The notes under the pieces were generated by a model. It ran no database searches and was not told where the DNA came from. It saw only the letters and a list, made by a program, of their open reading frames with translations. This document shows positions 38,601 through 46,444 of a DNA stretch of 64,000 nucleotides, piece by piece (position 1 is the stretch's first letter; each line of letters starts with the position of its first letter). The stretch comes from Legionellaceae bacterium UBA6148 (lineage in GTDB: Bacteria > Pseudomonadota > Gammaproteobacteria > Legionellales > Legionellaceae): assembly GCA_002423125.1 (NCBI GenBank), contig DIUW01000027.1, positions 1 through 64,000 on the forward strand. Direction: 5' to 3'. A program made the translations under genes and the position numbers.

Positions 38601-39151
38601 ATACGCTGTAGCGTTTCTCGACGACGTTCTTTATATTTAGAAACACCCGCCGCTTCTTCTAGATAAGCTCTCAAATCTTCGGGTTTGGCTTCTACAATTT
38701 GCGAAATTGTATTTTGGCCAATAATGGAATAACCCCGTGTGCCGGCACCTGTGCCTAGGAATAAATCGGTAATATCACGCCGGCGACATCGACCACCATT
38801 CAGGAAATAAGACGATTCACCATCACGTGTCACTAAGCGTTTAATTGAAATTTCCTGATAACTCGCATACTGACCCGAAAATCGACCGCTATTGTTATCA
38901 AACACTAATTCAACCGACGCCTGACCAATCGATTTACGCTGCGAAGATCCATTAAAAATGACATCCACCATGGATCCACCTCGCAATGTCTTCGCCGATC
39001 CCTCGCCCATGACCCAACGCACCGCATCGATAATGTTGGATTTCCCACAGCCATTCGGGCCAACAACAGCAACCAGTTGGCTAGAAAATGGCACAACCGT
39101 TGGGTCGACAAACGACTTAAAGCCAGAGAGTTTTAATTGCTTTAATTGCAT
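35648..39151 (-). CDS. smc: Chromosome segregation protein SMC
   Basis: A 1167-residue SMC ATPase. The Walker A site is GPNGCGKS (31-38), with the MGEGSAKTLRGG segment after it. Long coiled coils lie on each side of a hinge near residues 500-640 (LLHVDEPWRSACEWVLGES). The C-terminal head carries the ABC signature LSGGEKAMTAVAL and Walker B FCMLDEVDAPLDD. It compacts and segregates the chromosome with ScpA and ScpB, not encoded here. smc-zipA is a known gammaproteobacterial pair; what is unusual is its direct run into murF. Confidence 0.95.
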   Translation of the reverse strand: MQLKQLKLSGFKSFVDPTVVPFSSQLVAVVGPNGCGKSNIIDAVRWVMGEGSAKTLRGGSMVDVIFNGSSQRKSIGQASVELVFDNNSGRFSGQYASYQEISIKRLVTRDGESSYFLNGGRCRRRDITDLFLGTGAGTRGYSIIGQNTISQIVEAKPEDLRAYLEEAAGVSKYKERRRETLQRIQQTRENLARVSDICRELESQLQRLERQASAASKYKSLKQDERECKSDVLALKWRFLTQEHEQKRAELSQLLLKHEEHQAALAKLTNQQVQLEAQRIESQDALQVIQTQFYQAANEVTRLQDLQQQQAREKQQLALDVSQVASDIQLAESQLQHDSASQQVCQDECHQLLSQTQFLKTMFEQRRQILNENQQQESIWNTKKQTIQSLVNQYQREVHVGQLKVQHIEQRRQDALVRLEKMEVERALCAVHEDDNALIALKEQQASAQEAYQQASAEQQSFSQHVDELKEQIRIIEQQLRSAQDEAQSLKSEHAALQASLQAALRDLTPQSSGLDVFDDRPRLVELLHVDEPWRSACEWVLGESLHAVTLESLDPLMLSLESFGGQRATFVTPLDTTEEVGVFPRLSDKITGFKPAWIHPLENVFIADSLEIARSWVPTLANHQSVITADGFWFGVGWVRVADFVAQDETSLLLRKKALATLHDALQLALERVNLLQQDRDRLHGLLLEKERCQQTSTKMRDEYQQTLSDLNTLCRNKQHIVEQASLQMQRLQTTLDELHLLLEDLVEERIRAEDTLTLAVRQSEDHEQQWQQLLIEKSKWDDAFAASRIETEEARTALHQAELQSNNAQLKAQQLSETILREQARLSTLNSRYITLQERYRHIDMPDHAQEAMLLQTIDQHHQLENELNHARQQLDSLQTQAREIQQSKLMVEQQASAVQADIIQRQLEEQSLIAHTDVLMESLSELEIDASLRIVHLPSDCTVEEREQQLQAIVEKIKRLGAVNLVAIDEYQTELARKTHLDEQSNDLNEAIATLESAIAKMDTETQTRLKETYDQVNTLFQALFPRLFGGGHARLQLTCDNLLEAGVVVMAQPPGKRNSTIHSLSGGEKAMTAVALVFAIFQLNPSPFCMLDEVDAPLDDLNVGRFCDLVKEMSQYVQFLLITHNKVTMELADHLIGVTMREPGVSRIVTVDVEQALSFTEME

Positions 39152-39237
39152 GGGATGAGGAAAGTAAGCGAATATTTTCGAATTATAGCGTAGAACGTAT
39201 GAATCCCCAAATAACGCAGCGCAGGCAAGATCATCGA

Positions 39238-39261
39238 GGTGATCGGGAGCTCCGGATCACC
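39238..39261. terminator. Hairpin after the choloylglycine hydrolase-like gene
   Basis: GGTGATC...GATCACC with an inner GGAGCTCC palindrome forms a nearly complete stem ten bases after the stop codon of the minus-strand gene. No T-run follows, so terminator function is inferred from position. The rest of the 39152-39271 gap shows nothing else. Confidence 0.4.
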
Positions 39262-39271
39262 TTGTCTCATC

Positions 39272-40366
39272 TTAAGAAATAGGCGCAGGCATAAAATCAA
39301 ATGGCTTAGAGGGTTTTAAGCGTTTGGAAACATCTCCTGTATAAATCTCACCATTTTCTACGGCGAGACTGAGTACTGGAGAGCCGGGGGCGAAATTAAT
39401 ATGTTTTAGATTAACCCAAAAAATGTTGGGATACGTTGATGAGTCAAAATAATAAATCATGTTTTTTTGATCGGAAATCGTGCGCCATAAAGTGGATGCG
39501 ATATTCGGTTTCTTAGGATCCACTATCCCTAAAGGTACGGAAACTGAACGCATAACGCCTAAGACGCCGGCAATAGCTTGATAAGTATAAGCTTGATCGG
39601 GTACTCCTTGGATATATTTTTTATCGGCTTGTTTTGGAAGGGATTGAATCCAATATGAGGCTCTGGCAAATCGATCGGCTGCTCGAATCGTTCCTGGCAA
39701 AAATACGGATCCATTAATTTCTTGCCAATATTCATTGATAGCTAATTGCTTACTGTATATAGGGGAGTTCGTCATAACTTGATATTGGGAACCATGGTGA
39801 ATAACCAGCTCACCCTGAACATATTCAAGAATAGCAGAATCTCCACTTGAATCAGATAACGATAAGTGAACTGTACTTGCTGATCCATTAGGCAAGTGAG
39901 GTGCGATAATTTGGAAAGAATTTTTTGACATCGCGTCTACTGCTTCATTGACCGTTGCAAAATTATCTAAGGCATACTGCCCCCAAAGACTGATTGATAA
40001 AGGGGGATGTCCTTCTTTTGCACTGCCGTAATCTGATTCAGCCAAATAAAGCATATTCATGACTAAGCCACGTTCATTCATTCCATCTGCTGTTGCAAGA
40101 TTATAAACCGAGGTGACGATTGAACCGTATTTTGACGTCCATTCCGGTGATTTAGGACCTGCCAATCCATTATGCTTTATCCCTTTTGGAAATACCCAGA
40201 TGCTGGAATGCATGTTTTCCATCCAATCCATAGAGCGGCCAGTAATAACCAGATTATCAGAGCCTAAATAAACAGCTCGAGTGCATGCATTGCTTATCGA
40301 CATCGGGCTAAGTAATAACGCTGAGCATAGAAGTAAAGTTGTTTTTTTCAGGAAGCTTTTTTTCAT
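39272..40366 (-). CDS. Exported choloylglycine hydrolase-family amidase
   Basis: A 364-residue Ntn-hydrolase of the linear amide C-N hydrolase family (bile salt hydrolase, penicillin V acylase, N-acylethanolamine amidase). A clear signal peptide (KKSFLKKTTLLLCSALLLS) ends at SNA, so cleavage would expose Cys28 as the N-terminal nucleophile (CTRAVYLG). Other active-site residues are visible: Arg and Asp in GRSMDWME, Asn in VMTNSPIY, and Arg in MRSVSVPLG. The mature enzyme should therefore act in the periplasm or outside the cell. Gram-negative homologues include acyl-homoserine-lactone acylases and host-lipid amidases; the substrate here is unknown. Confidence 0.85.
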   Translation of the reverse strand: MKKSFLKKTTLLLCSALLLSPMSISNACTRAVYLGSDNLVITGRSMDWMENMHSSIWVFPKGIKHNGLAGPKSPEWTSKYGSIVTSVYNLATADGMNERGLVMNMLYLAESDYGSAKEGHPPLSISLWGQYALDNFATVNEAVDAMSKNSFQIIAPHLPNGSASTVHLSLSDSSGDSAILEYVQGELVIHHGSQYQVMTNSPIYSKQLAINEYWQEINGSVFLPGTIRAADRFARASYWIQSLPKQADKKYIQGVPDQAYTYQAIAGVLGVMRSVSVPLGIVDPKKPNIASTLWRTISDQKNMIYYFDSSTYPNIFWVNLKHINFAPGSPVLSLAVENGEIYTGDVSKRLKPSKPFDFMPAPIS

Positions 40367-40560
40367 GACTCAATCCTTGAGTTTGTCTGTAACAATTATT
40401 GTTATTGTCTAAATGCGCGGAGAAATCACTATAATATACTGCCCCTTTTTAATATTCGCAATCAGTTGCTTTCTTTCAAGCACTCGATTGCAAAATGCAT
40501 CACCCTTTGCAATTCCTAATGGAAAATAATTCATGAACAAATCTCTCGTGTAATCTTACG

Positions 40561-40622
40561 CATTATAACTTACTCATTGGTAACTTACCATACGGTGAGT
40601 TACCAATGAGTAAGTTATAATG
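40561..40622. repeat. Very long perfect hairpin (62 bp)
   Basis: Twenty-five-base perfect arms, CATTATAACTTACTCATTGG... and complement, continue inward through a wobble and three more pairs to a four-base loop, giving a 29-bp stem. It lies about 195 bases upstream of the hydrolase gene and 18 bases before a second long hairpin. No T-run follows. The rest of 40367-40560 is AT-rich and holds no gene. Confidence 0.7.
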
Positions 40623-40640
40623 CTGGGATAAGTTCTATGG

Positions 40641-40698
40641 TTGGAGTCTGGACAAGAATGCATGCGTCTTTTTGCATGTATTCTTGTCCAGACTCCAA
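40641..40698. repeat. Second long hairpin at the 5' edge of the AAA+ remnant
   Basis: Twenty-four-base arms, TTGGAGTCTGGACAAGAATG... and complement, match with one mismatch (a G-U pair in RNA) around a ten-base T-rich loop. The right arm overlaps the first codons of the open frame of the AAA+ remnant, which suggests the element truncated that gene. Confidence 0.65.
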
Positions 40699-41690
40699 TC
40701 TATTGTCGATATGGTGCTTAATCCCTCCGTGACATTAGATGAGGCGATGCAGATTGTCACAGAAAAGCTTGCACTAACCGAAAATCATGAGGGGGCGTGG
40801 GCCGCTCTCGATGCAACACAAAAGGCTCTCGTTCGTATGTTAGCACACGATCCATCACTAAAACCCTTTAGCAAATCTGTGGTTTTAAAACTTCGTACCA
40901 TCATTGGTATTGAATCTATAGAGGTTACTCACGTCCAACGAGCAATGACCAAACTCGCAAACATAGTGTTCAAGTCACCTCGTGACACGTATGAGTTTGA
41001 AAATGAAGCTTTCGCACAGTGGGTCAGAACGCTTGCTGAATAGCCATGATTTTAGAAGGCGAGCCAGGCGCAGGTAAAAGCGAGCTGGTCTTAGAAGCAC
41101 TTCGGGAAAACGGACTATCGGCACGTCAATTACAAGGCCCCCTTGAGCAACAGACCTCGGGCTTTTATCGTGTGCCTGTTAGTACGCCGTTATCCGACAA
41201 AAAAGCCTTGTTGTGCAAAGCATTTTATGAAGGTTCGGTGGTGGTGATTGATGAAATCAACTCCTCCCCCATGATGGAGCGTTTTTTAAATGCTCTATTG
41301 ATGGGGAATGTACCGGAAGATGACGCAATTAGTGCGCAAATTGCAGATTATAAAAAGGCATCGATAACGCCCAAACCAGGATTTTTACTCATCGGAACAC
41401 AAAACTCCGCCCAGTTAAATGGGCGTAGAAAAGCCAGTGAAGCGCTTGCGCATCGCATGCATACGGTTCATCTACACCATTACACACACGCTGATTTGGT
41501 CGAGATTTTAACGACTAAAGGACTGCAGGAGTCTGTTGCTAAACCCATTGAAGAAGGCCTCCGCCGCTTCTCTCCTCGATCAACCGAAAATACTCAAGGC
41601 CATGAGCACTCACTTCAATTTCTTTTAAAGAAACTCAAAACTGAGTTTACACTCAACTCCGCAGTTTTTGACTGTCGTCCCGGAATTTAG
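40672..41690 (+). pseudogene. Broken AAA+ ATPase (dynein/midasin-like AAA_5 type)
   Basis: Two frames form one degraded gene. The first (40672-41043, 123 residues) is helical and ends at a TAG. The second opens two bases later in another frame at 41046 and encodes 214 residues with Walker A GEPGAGKSELV, Walker B VVVIDEINSSP, and a sensor stretch LIGTQNSAQLNGRRKASEAL that recalls AAA_5/midasin-type ATPases. The joint suggests a frameshift. The 5' end runs into a long inverted repeat, and the last residues are encoded by a dispersed repeat. It is probably a remnant of a much larger protein and is not expected to work. Confidence 0.65.
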
Positions 41691-41736
41691 CAGGCCTTAA
41701 CGAGCCTGCGAGTTTAGGTCTGCTTAATGTCCGGGA
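41648..41736 (+). repeat. Dispersed repeat with nested palindromes
   Basis: The first 25 bases match the reverse complement of positions 1-25 with one mismatch. They run into outer arms TCCCGGA (41678-41684) / TCCGGGA (41730-41736) enclosing an inner stem GCAGGC (41690-41695) / GCCTGC (41704-41709). The element supplies the last codons of the AAA+ remnant. Confidence 0.5.
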
Positions 41737-41767
41737 TCCATTGTCGCATTGGATGGGTGCCAAGCCT

Positions 41768-42817
41768 TTATTCTAAATTTAAAGATTGCATATCAATAAC
41801 GAAGCGGTATTTCACGTCACTTTTTAATACGCGTTCATACGCTTCATTAATTTTCTGAATCGGGATCATTTCAATATCGCAAGTAATATTATGCTTACCG
41901 CAGTAATCCAACATTTCTTGAGTTTCTGCGATACCGCCAATCAATGAACCACTTAAATTTTTTCGACCATGAATCAAACTAAACGAAGCGACCTGATGGG
42001 GTGTTGGAGAAATTCCAAGCATGCATAACGTTTTTTCATGCTTTAACAGAGCAATATAAGCATCGATATCATGAGGAGCTGAGACGGTATCAATAATAAA
42101 ATCAAAGCTATTAAGGTGTTTTTTCATTTCACCCGTCTGTTTAGAAATAACCACTTCATCCGCACCCAATTTGATTGCATCGTCTTTTTTTTGCGGCGAG
42201 GTGGTAAATACAACAACATGCGCCCCAAATGATTTGGCGAATTTTACCGCCATATGCCCCAAACCACCCAAACCAATAATCCCTACTTTATCATTTTTAA
42301 CAATGCTCCAATGCTTCAAAGGGGAGTATGTTGTAATCCCTGCGCACAACAAGGGAGCTACTGCTTCTAATTTTAAATTTTTGGGTATTTTCAAGACAAA
42401 TTTTTCATGGACAACAATTTGATTAGAGTAACCACCTTGAGTTACATTTCCATCAGCGTCCAGGCTGTTATAGGTAAATGTTGCACCTTGATGACAAAAC
42501 TGCTCTAAGCCATCGCTACAACAGGCACAATCCCCACATGAACCCACCATGCATCCGACACCAACAATGTCTCCCTCTCGATGAGATTGAACGTTTGAAC
42601 CTACCTTTTGAACGACCCCTACAATTTCATGACCAGGAACGAGCGGGTATTTTGCTCCTCCCCATTCATTACGAACGGTATGAATATCCGAGTGGCATAC
42701 TCCGCAATACTGAATTTCAATCAGAATATCTGAATCACTGATTTCACGGCGGTAAAACTCATAACCGGTTAAAGGGGACTTCGCATCGAAACCCGCATAT
42801 CCTTTGGCTTTAATCAT
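41768..42817 (-). CDS. Zinc-dependent NADP-type alcohol dehydrogenase
   Basis: A 349-residue medium-chain dehydrogenase of the cinnamyl-alcohol/YahK-AdhC type. The catalytic zinc ligands lie in CGVCHSDIHTVRNEWG and PLVPGHEIVG. The structural-zinc cysteines are in CGDCACCSDGLEQFC, and the cofactor-binding loop is GIIGLGGLGHMAVKFAKSFG. FTTSPQKK after the second strand fits NADPH preference. It reduces aldehydes broadly, with likely roles in aldehyde detoxification. AAGGAG precedes the ATG. It lies just downstream of the mannitol-type fusion gene, 70 bases away on the same strand, so co-transcription is possible. Confidence 0.9.
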   Translation of the reverse strand: MIKAKGYAGFDAKSPLTGYEFYRREISDSDILIEIQYCGVCHSDIHTVRNEWGGAKYPLVPGHEIVGVVQKVGSNVQSHREGDIVGVGCMVGSCGDCACCSDGLEQFCHQGATFTYNSLDADGNVTQGGYSNQIVVHEKFVLKIPKNLKLEAVAPLLCAGITTYSPLKHWSIVKNDKVGIIGLGGLGHMAVKFAKSFGAHVVVFTTSPQKKDDAIKLGADEVVISKQTGEMKKHLNSFDFIIDTVSAPHDIDAYIALLKHEKTLCMLGISPTPHQVASFSLIHGRKNLSGSLIGGIAETQEMLDYCGKHNITCDIEMIPIQKINEAYERVLKSDVKYRFVIDMQSLNLE

Positions 42818-42887
42818 GTTTGCTCCTTATTGTAATTTTCTCAACAGTATCACGTAAAGGAGATCGAAGTTAATACGCGTCAAGTAA

Positions 42888-45176
42888 TTACGATGGTTCT
42901 TTTCGACATGGAGCAAGTAAGTACTCAAGATTGACATTTAATAAAAACGGGGTTGCATTAGGCATTGTGTAGCTTGTTCCATCCAATCGTTTGCCATCAA
43001 AAGCCAAATATGCCCCGTTTTCTATTAAGTTTCCTTTACCCATCATGATACAACACGCTGCTCCAAACATAGAGTGCGAAAACATAAGTACTTTTTTATC
43101 TTTGAGTTGTTCATTAAGCGCTTGCAAAGTATGCTTGGCACGTAATAAAACTTGACAAAAATTTTCTGCATCTCGCCATGTTCCATGCACATCTTTCCCT
43201 GGGCATTTGACCAAAGCATGTTGTTTCTTATAAAAAGAATGAGCTTGATTTTCTGGGGGTATATCACAAACACGACGGTTTTCTAAAGAACCAAAAGACA
43301 TTTCAGTAATACTTGATAACTCATGATATTTTTCTTCGAAACCGTTACGTTTCACGAAGGGAAGTCCTGTTGCTCTGGATCGTTCAAGCGGGCTATGAAA
43401 AATAATATCTGGAATCCACCCTTGATGTAACAGCTCATTTTCTAATTTAATTGCAGCATCAATAGCTTGTTGCTTTCCAAAGTCCGTTAGTTGATTGATC
43501 GGTGTATCCACATTGCCTTGAAAAATACGATTTTCATGATTTTTTTGATTCAATCTCAGCGCATTGTCATCAATAGAGCCATCACTTTTAATTAAACCAG
43601 CATTTCCAAATGTTTCTCCATGCCGAACAAAAACCAATTCAAAATCTAAACGCATAGGTTCAAAATTTGATGCGTAAAAAATATTCCCCGAATGAGTATC
43701 AACACGTATTCCAATATTTCTTAAAGCCTGAGTAAGCAGATACCCCTTAGTTGCAAAAAAGTTCATTGTTCGAGGAATTATTTGTGTTGATTGACATGTC
43801 ATTTCCTTATCTAATAACCGAATTTGTATTAATATTCGATGAATAAGATCGCTATCTGAAACAGGATTTAGTCTTTGATGAGCTTGACTAAGATCGACAT
43901 CTTGGGCGCATAAAACATCAGCATAAGATTGTCTCATATTATATATTTCTTTCATTTTTATACACTCCGGGTTCAGTGGATCTTTATCTTTTAAAGCATA
44001 GAGCACACCCGCAGCAATCCCTCGTTCTATCCCCGGAGAGTTTTCAACAAATCCCTGTTGTTTTTTTAGACGAAGCATACCAAAAATTCTTCCATCTGGG
44101 CTTAGTTTTCGCAATGGATCTCGGCCAACTCGAATAACCGGATCGTTGTTGCTCATTAAACAACGTTCAAGAAATATGTTTTTAATATCTTCTAAAGTAC
44201 CTGCCTTTAACGTAGGGAAGTTTTTTTTTAAAATTGGTGCAATTTCAATATCCATTAGACAGGCAATATAGTTTACCATCCCTGGATAGTTGATTCCTTG
44301 AGCAATCGTAATACAATTAAACAATGCACTTACCCAGGCTAGAATGGCATGTGGACCATTAATATACTTATCTTTTACTACAGCAAAAATATCTAAATCG
44401 TCCACCCCATTGATTGAAGAGAGCTCCGGATAACGATTGACAAATTTTTGAGGAGCATAAAGTTTAAAAGGTATTTCCGCATTAAAAAGTTTCAATGACA
44501 ATTGATATCTGCTCATAACAGAAAAAATTTTATGGGGATCCTCTATTATTTCGTTGATCTCAGTTTCTAATGTTCCAGGAACATCAAAATCTTCCGATTT
44601 CATAACCATAAAAAGTTGCTTTTTTAATTCGTTTTTTACCACTTCAATGGGGATTTTACTCACAATCCTATCAGAAACAGTAGGGACAAACTCTACATAC
44701 TCCAAAATTTTACTTCTTTTTGTATCATCGGTAATTAATTCGCCTATTTTAAATGAAATAAACTCTCTAACGTATTCATCACAATGATGGCGGTTCATTA
44801 AAACTAAAATTGTTAATTTTGATTTCGATTGCTCATACCGATTAATGAGCCCTTGAGCAATGCTTTCTGTGGATTCTTCAAATGCATTTTGCGTTAAGCA
44901 CATCGCTATGATTTCAGTTGAATCAGTATATAATTTGACTATGTCTGAATGGTTTCGTTGAATCATCGTTACATGACGAACAACCGTAACATCACCTTCA
45001 ACTGCACCAATATGTTGCAAGCAAAACTGATGATTGCCATTTATTAACGCATTGAAAGTAATATCACTGGATGTCGCAATAATTTGATAGGGTTCAAGAC
45101 CATTAGATCGGTTAATAACATCTGCCATTAATCCTAAACCAATATTTCCACCACCATGTATACCGAAAACTTTCAT
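42888..45176 (-). CDS. Mannitol-1-phosphate dehydrogenase fused to a histidine phosphatase
   Basis: A 762-residue two-domain protein. Residues 1 to about 410 resemble mannitol-1-phosphate 5-dehydrogenases: the dinucleotide loop FGIHGGGNIGLGLM at the start and the VGRDPLRKLSPDGRI stretch near residue 345, a hallmark of the MtlD family. From about residue 510 a histidine phosphatase domain begins with LVFVRHGETFGNAG, continues through SPLERSRATGLPF, and ends with the second catalytic His in MFSHSMFGAACC. The simplest reading is a bifunctional enzyme turning fructose-6-phosphate into mannitol via mannitol-1-phosphate. AGAGG lies before the ATG. It is divergent from an Lrp-type regulator, and a 17-base sequence shared with the flavoprotein operon lies upstream. 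The activity is inferred. Confidence 0.75.
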   Translation of the reverse strand: MKVFGIHGGGNIGLGLMADVINRSNGLEPYQIIATSSDITFNALINGNHQFCLQHIGAVEGDVTVVRHVTMIQRNHSDIVKLYTDSTEIIAMCLTQNAFEESTESIAQGLINRYEQSKSKLTILVLMNRHHCDEYVREFISFKIGELITDDTKRSKILEYVEFVPTVSDRIVSKIPIEVVKNELKKQLFMVMKSEDFDVPGTLETEINEIIEDPHKIFSVMSRYQLSLKLFNAEIPFKLYAPQKFVNRYPELSSINGVDDLDIFAVVKDKYINGPHAILAWVSALFNCITIAQGINYPGMVNYIACLMDIEIAPILKKNFPTLKAGTLEDIKNIFLERCLMSNNDPVIRVGRDPLRKLSPDGRIFGMLRLKKQQGFVENSPGIERGIAAGVLYALKDKDPLNPECIKMKEIYNMRQSYADVLCAQDVDLSQAHQRLNPVSDSDLIHRILIQIRLLDKEMTCQSTQIIPRTMNFFATKGYLLTQALRNIGIRVDTHSGNIFYASNFEPMRLDFELVFVRHGETFGNAGLIKSDGSIDDNALRLNQKNHENRIFQGNVDTPINQLTDFGKQQAIDAAIKLENELLHQGWIPDIIFHSPLERSRATGLPFVKRNGFEEKYHELSSITEMSFGSLENRRVCDIPPENQAHSFYKKQHALVKCPGKDVHGTWRDAENFCQVLLRAKHTLQALNEQLKDKKVLMFSHSMFGAACCIMMGKGNLIENGAYLAFDGKRLDGTSYTMPNATPFLLNVNLEYLLAPCRKEPS

Positions 45177-45234
45177 TATGAACCTCTTATTATTTATTGA
45201 ACTTAAGATAAAAATGCTATCATGTTCAATTGAA

Positions 45235-45251
45235 AAATAAATTTCTTATTT
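45235..45251 (-). promoter_or_regulatory. Candidate Lrp-family operator, copy 1
   Basis: AAATAAATTTCTTATTT recurs exactly at 51295-51311, in the same orientation relative to the downstream minus-strand gene and at a similar distance (59 versus 75 bases). Surrounding bases are also partly alike (ATCATG before; AATTTCAA after). It lies in the divergent gap between the fusion gene and the regulator gene. Confidence 0.5.
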
Positions 45252-45302
45252 TATTGCATTAAATTTCAAAAAAACTTTGATTTATGGTTTCTGGAGCAAT
45301 AT

Positions 45303-45815
45303 ATGAAAAAAAACACAATGGGTTCTAAAAATGAAGATGCTGAAGGCCTGTTGATGGATAAAACGGATATAAAAATTCTTAACTTGCTCCAAAAAAACAA
45401 CCAGCTCACTAACCTAGAGTTAGCCGAGCTTATTAATTTATCCCCCCCACCCTGTTTGCGAAGAGTACGAAGATTGAGGGAGTGTGGCTTTATAACCAAT
45501 GATGTGTCATTGATCGATCCATTTAAAGTAAAGCAACATCTTATTAGTTTCGTCAGTGTTTCTTTGGAAAAACAAGGGGATGACTTTTTGGCTAATTTCG
45601 AACGAAAAATGAATGAGTGCCCGGAGGTAAAGCAATGCTATTTTATTTCCGGAGAAGTTGATTATTTGTTGATGATTCATGTTGAAGATATTGCTATGTA
45701 CAATGAATTTATTCGACGTGTTTTCGTAAATATCCCTAACATAAAATCGTTTAGAAGCAGTTTTTGTTTAAGCCGTGTCAAATACGACACGTCGATTCTC
45801 TTAAAAGAGGCGTGA
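45303..45815 (+). CDS. Lrp/AsnC-family transcriptional regulator
   Basis: A 170-residue regulator with an N-terminal helix-turn-helix (DIKILNLLQKNNQLTNLELA, then LSPPPCLRRVRRL as recognition region) and a C-terminal ligand-binding RAM domain (CPEVKQCYFISGEVDYLLMI). Such proteins sense amino acids and control metabolism and transport. It carries a 17-residue extension before the usual MDKTDIKIL start, but GGAG before the ATG at 45303 supports the longer form. It is divergent from the fusion gene and is followed directly by a TRIC-type channel gene, the usual arrangement of a regulator with the transporter it controls. Confidence 0.88.
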   Translation: MKKNTMGSKNEDAEGLLMDKTDIKILNLLQKNNQLTNLELAELINLSPPPCLRRVRRLRECGFITNDVSLIDPFKVKQHLISFVSVSLEKQGDDFLANFERKMNECPEVKQCYFISGEVDYLLMIHVEDIAMYNEFIRRVFVNIPNIKSFRSSFCLSRVKYDTSILLKEA

Positions 45816-45820
45816 TTCAT

Positions 45821-46444
45821 GTGAGTGTTATATTTGTTTTTAGTATCTTGGGCCTTGTTGCATTTATGTTTTCTGGCGCTTTAGTCGCCATTAATAATAA
45901 AATGGATCTTGGAGGTGTGGTATTTTTGTCAGCGATCACAGGACTAGGAGGAGGGACCATACGTGACATATTGCTGAAATCACCTATTTTTTGGATGCAA
46001 TATAACGGATATATCTATCTTGCAGTAATGATTGGTGTTATTACATTCTGTTTTTATCATCCTCTCAAAAAACACATCTCTCGCTTGTTTTTTGAAAGGA
46101 TGCTCGTTCTCTTTGATGTTTTGGGATCGGCATCATTTATGGTAATAAGCGTTTCTACTACACAACTTAATCATCAACCTCCAATAACATCAATTGTATT
46201 AAGTGTAATCACGTGTATTGGAGGTGGTGTTCTACGAGACATTATTTGTGGCGAAACACCCATGGTTTTTAAAAATGAACTTTATGCAACATCCGTTGCT
46301 CTTGGAAGTACGGTTTATATTGCCGTTGATCATTATAGTACTACGTGGGCAATAGTGTTGGCCTGCTCATTTTTAGCAGGCTTAAGATTTACAGCGATAC
46401 ATTTCAATTTAAATTTGCCAAGAAAGTCAAAATTGATTAATTAA
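45821..46444 (+). CDS. TRIC/YadS-family membrane channel (UPF0126)
   Basis: A ~207-residue protein with about seven membrane helices built from two repeated glycine-rich units (FMFSGALVAINNKMDLGGVV...GLGGGTIRDILL and CIGGGVLRDIICGETP). This is the pattern of the TRIC cation channel/YadS family, some bacterial members of which move glycine. The GTG at 45821, just after the lrp stop and 11 bases after AAGAGG, is the likely start; the frame opens earlier inside lrp. The 3' end overlaps the convergent formyltransferase gene by eight bases. Confidence 0.85.
   Translation: MSVIFVFSILGLVAFMFSGALVAINNKMDLGGVVFLSAITGLGGGTIRDILLKSPIFWMQYNGYIYLAVMIGVITFCFYHPLKKHISRLFFERMLVLFDVLGSASFMVISVSTTQLNHQPPITSIVLSVITCIGGGVLRDIICGETPMVFKNELYATSVALGSTVYIAVDHYSTTWAIVLACSFLAGLRFTAIHFNLNLPRKSKLIN

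Noticed and set aside
43043..43273. A 76-residue minus-strand frame within the fusion gene's phosphatase domain
   Set aside because: It is another frame on the same strand inside a region with clear histidine phosphatase motifs.
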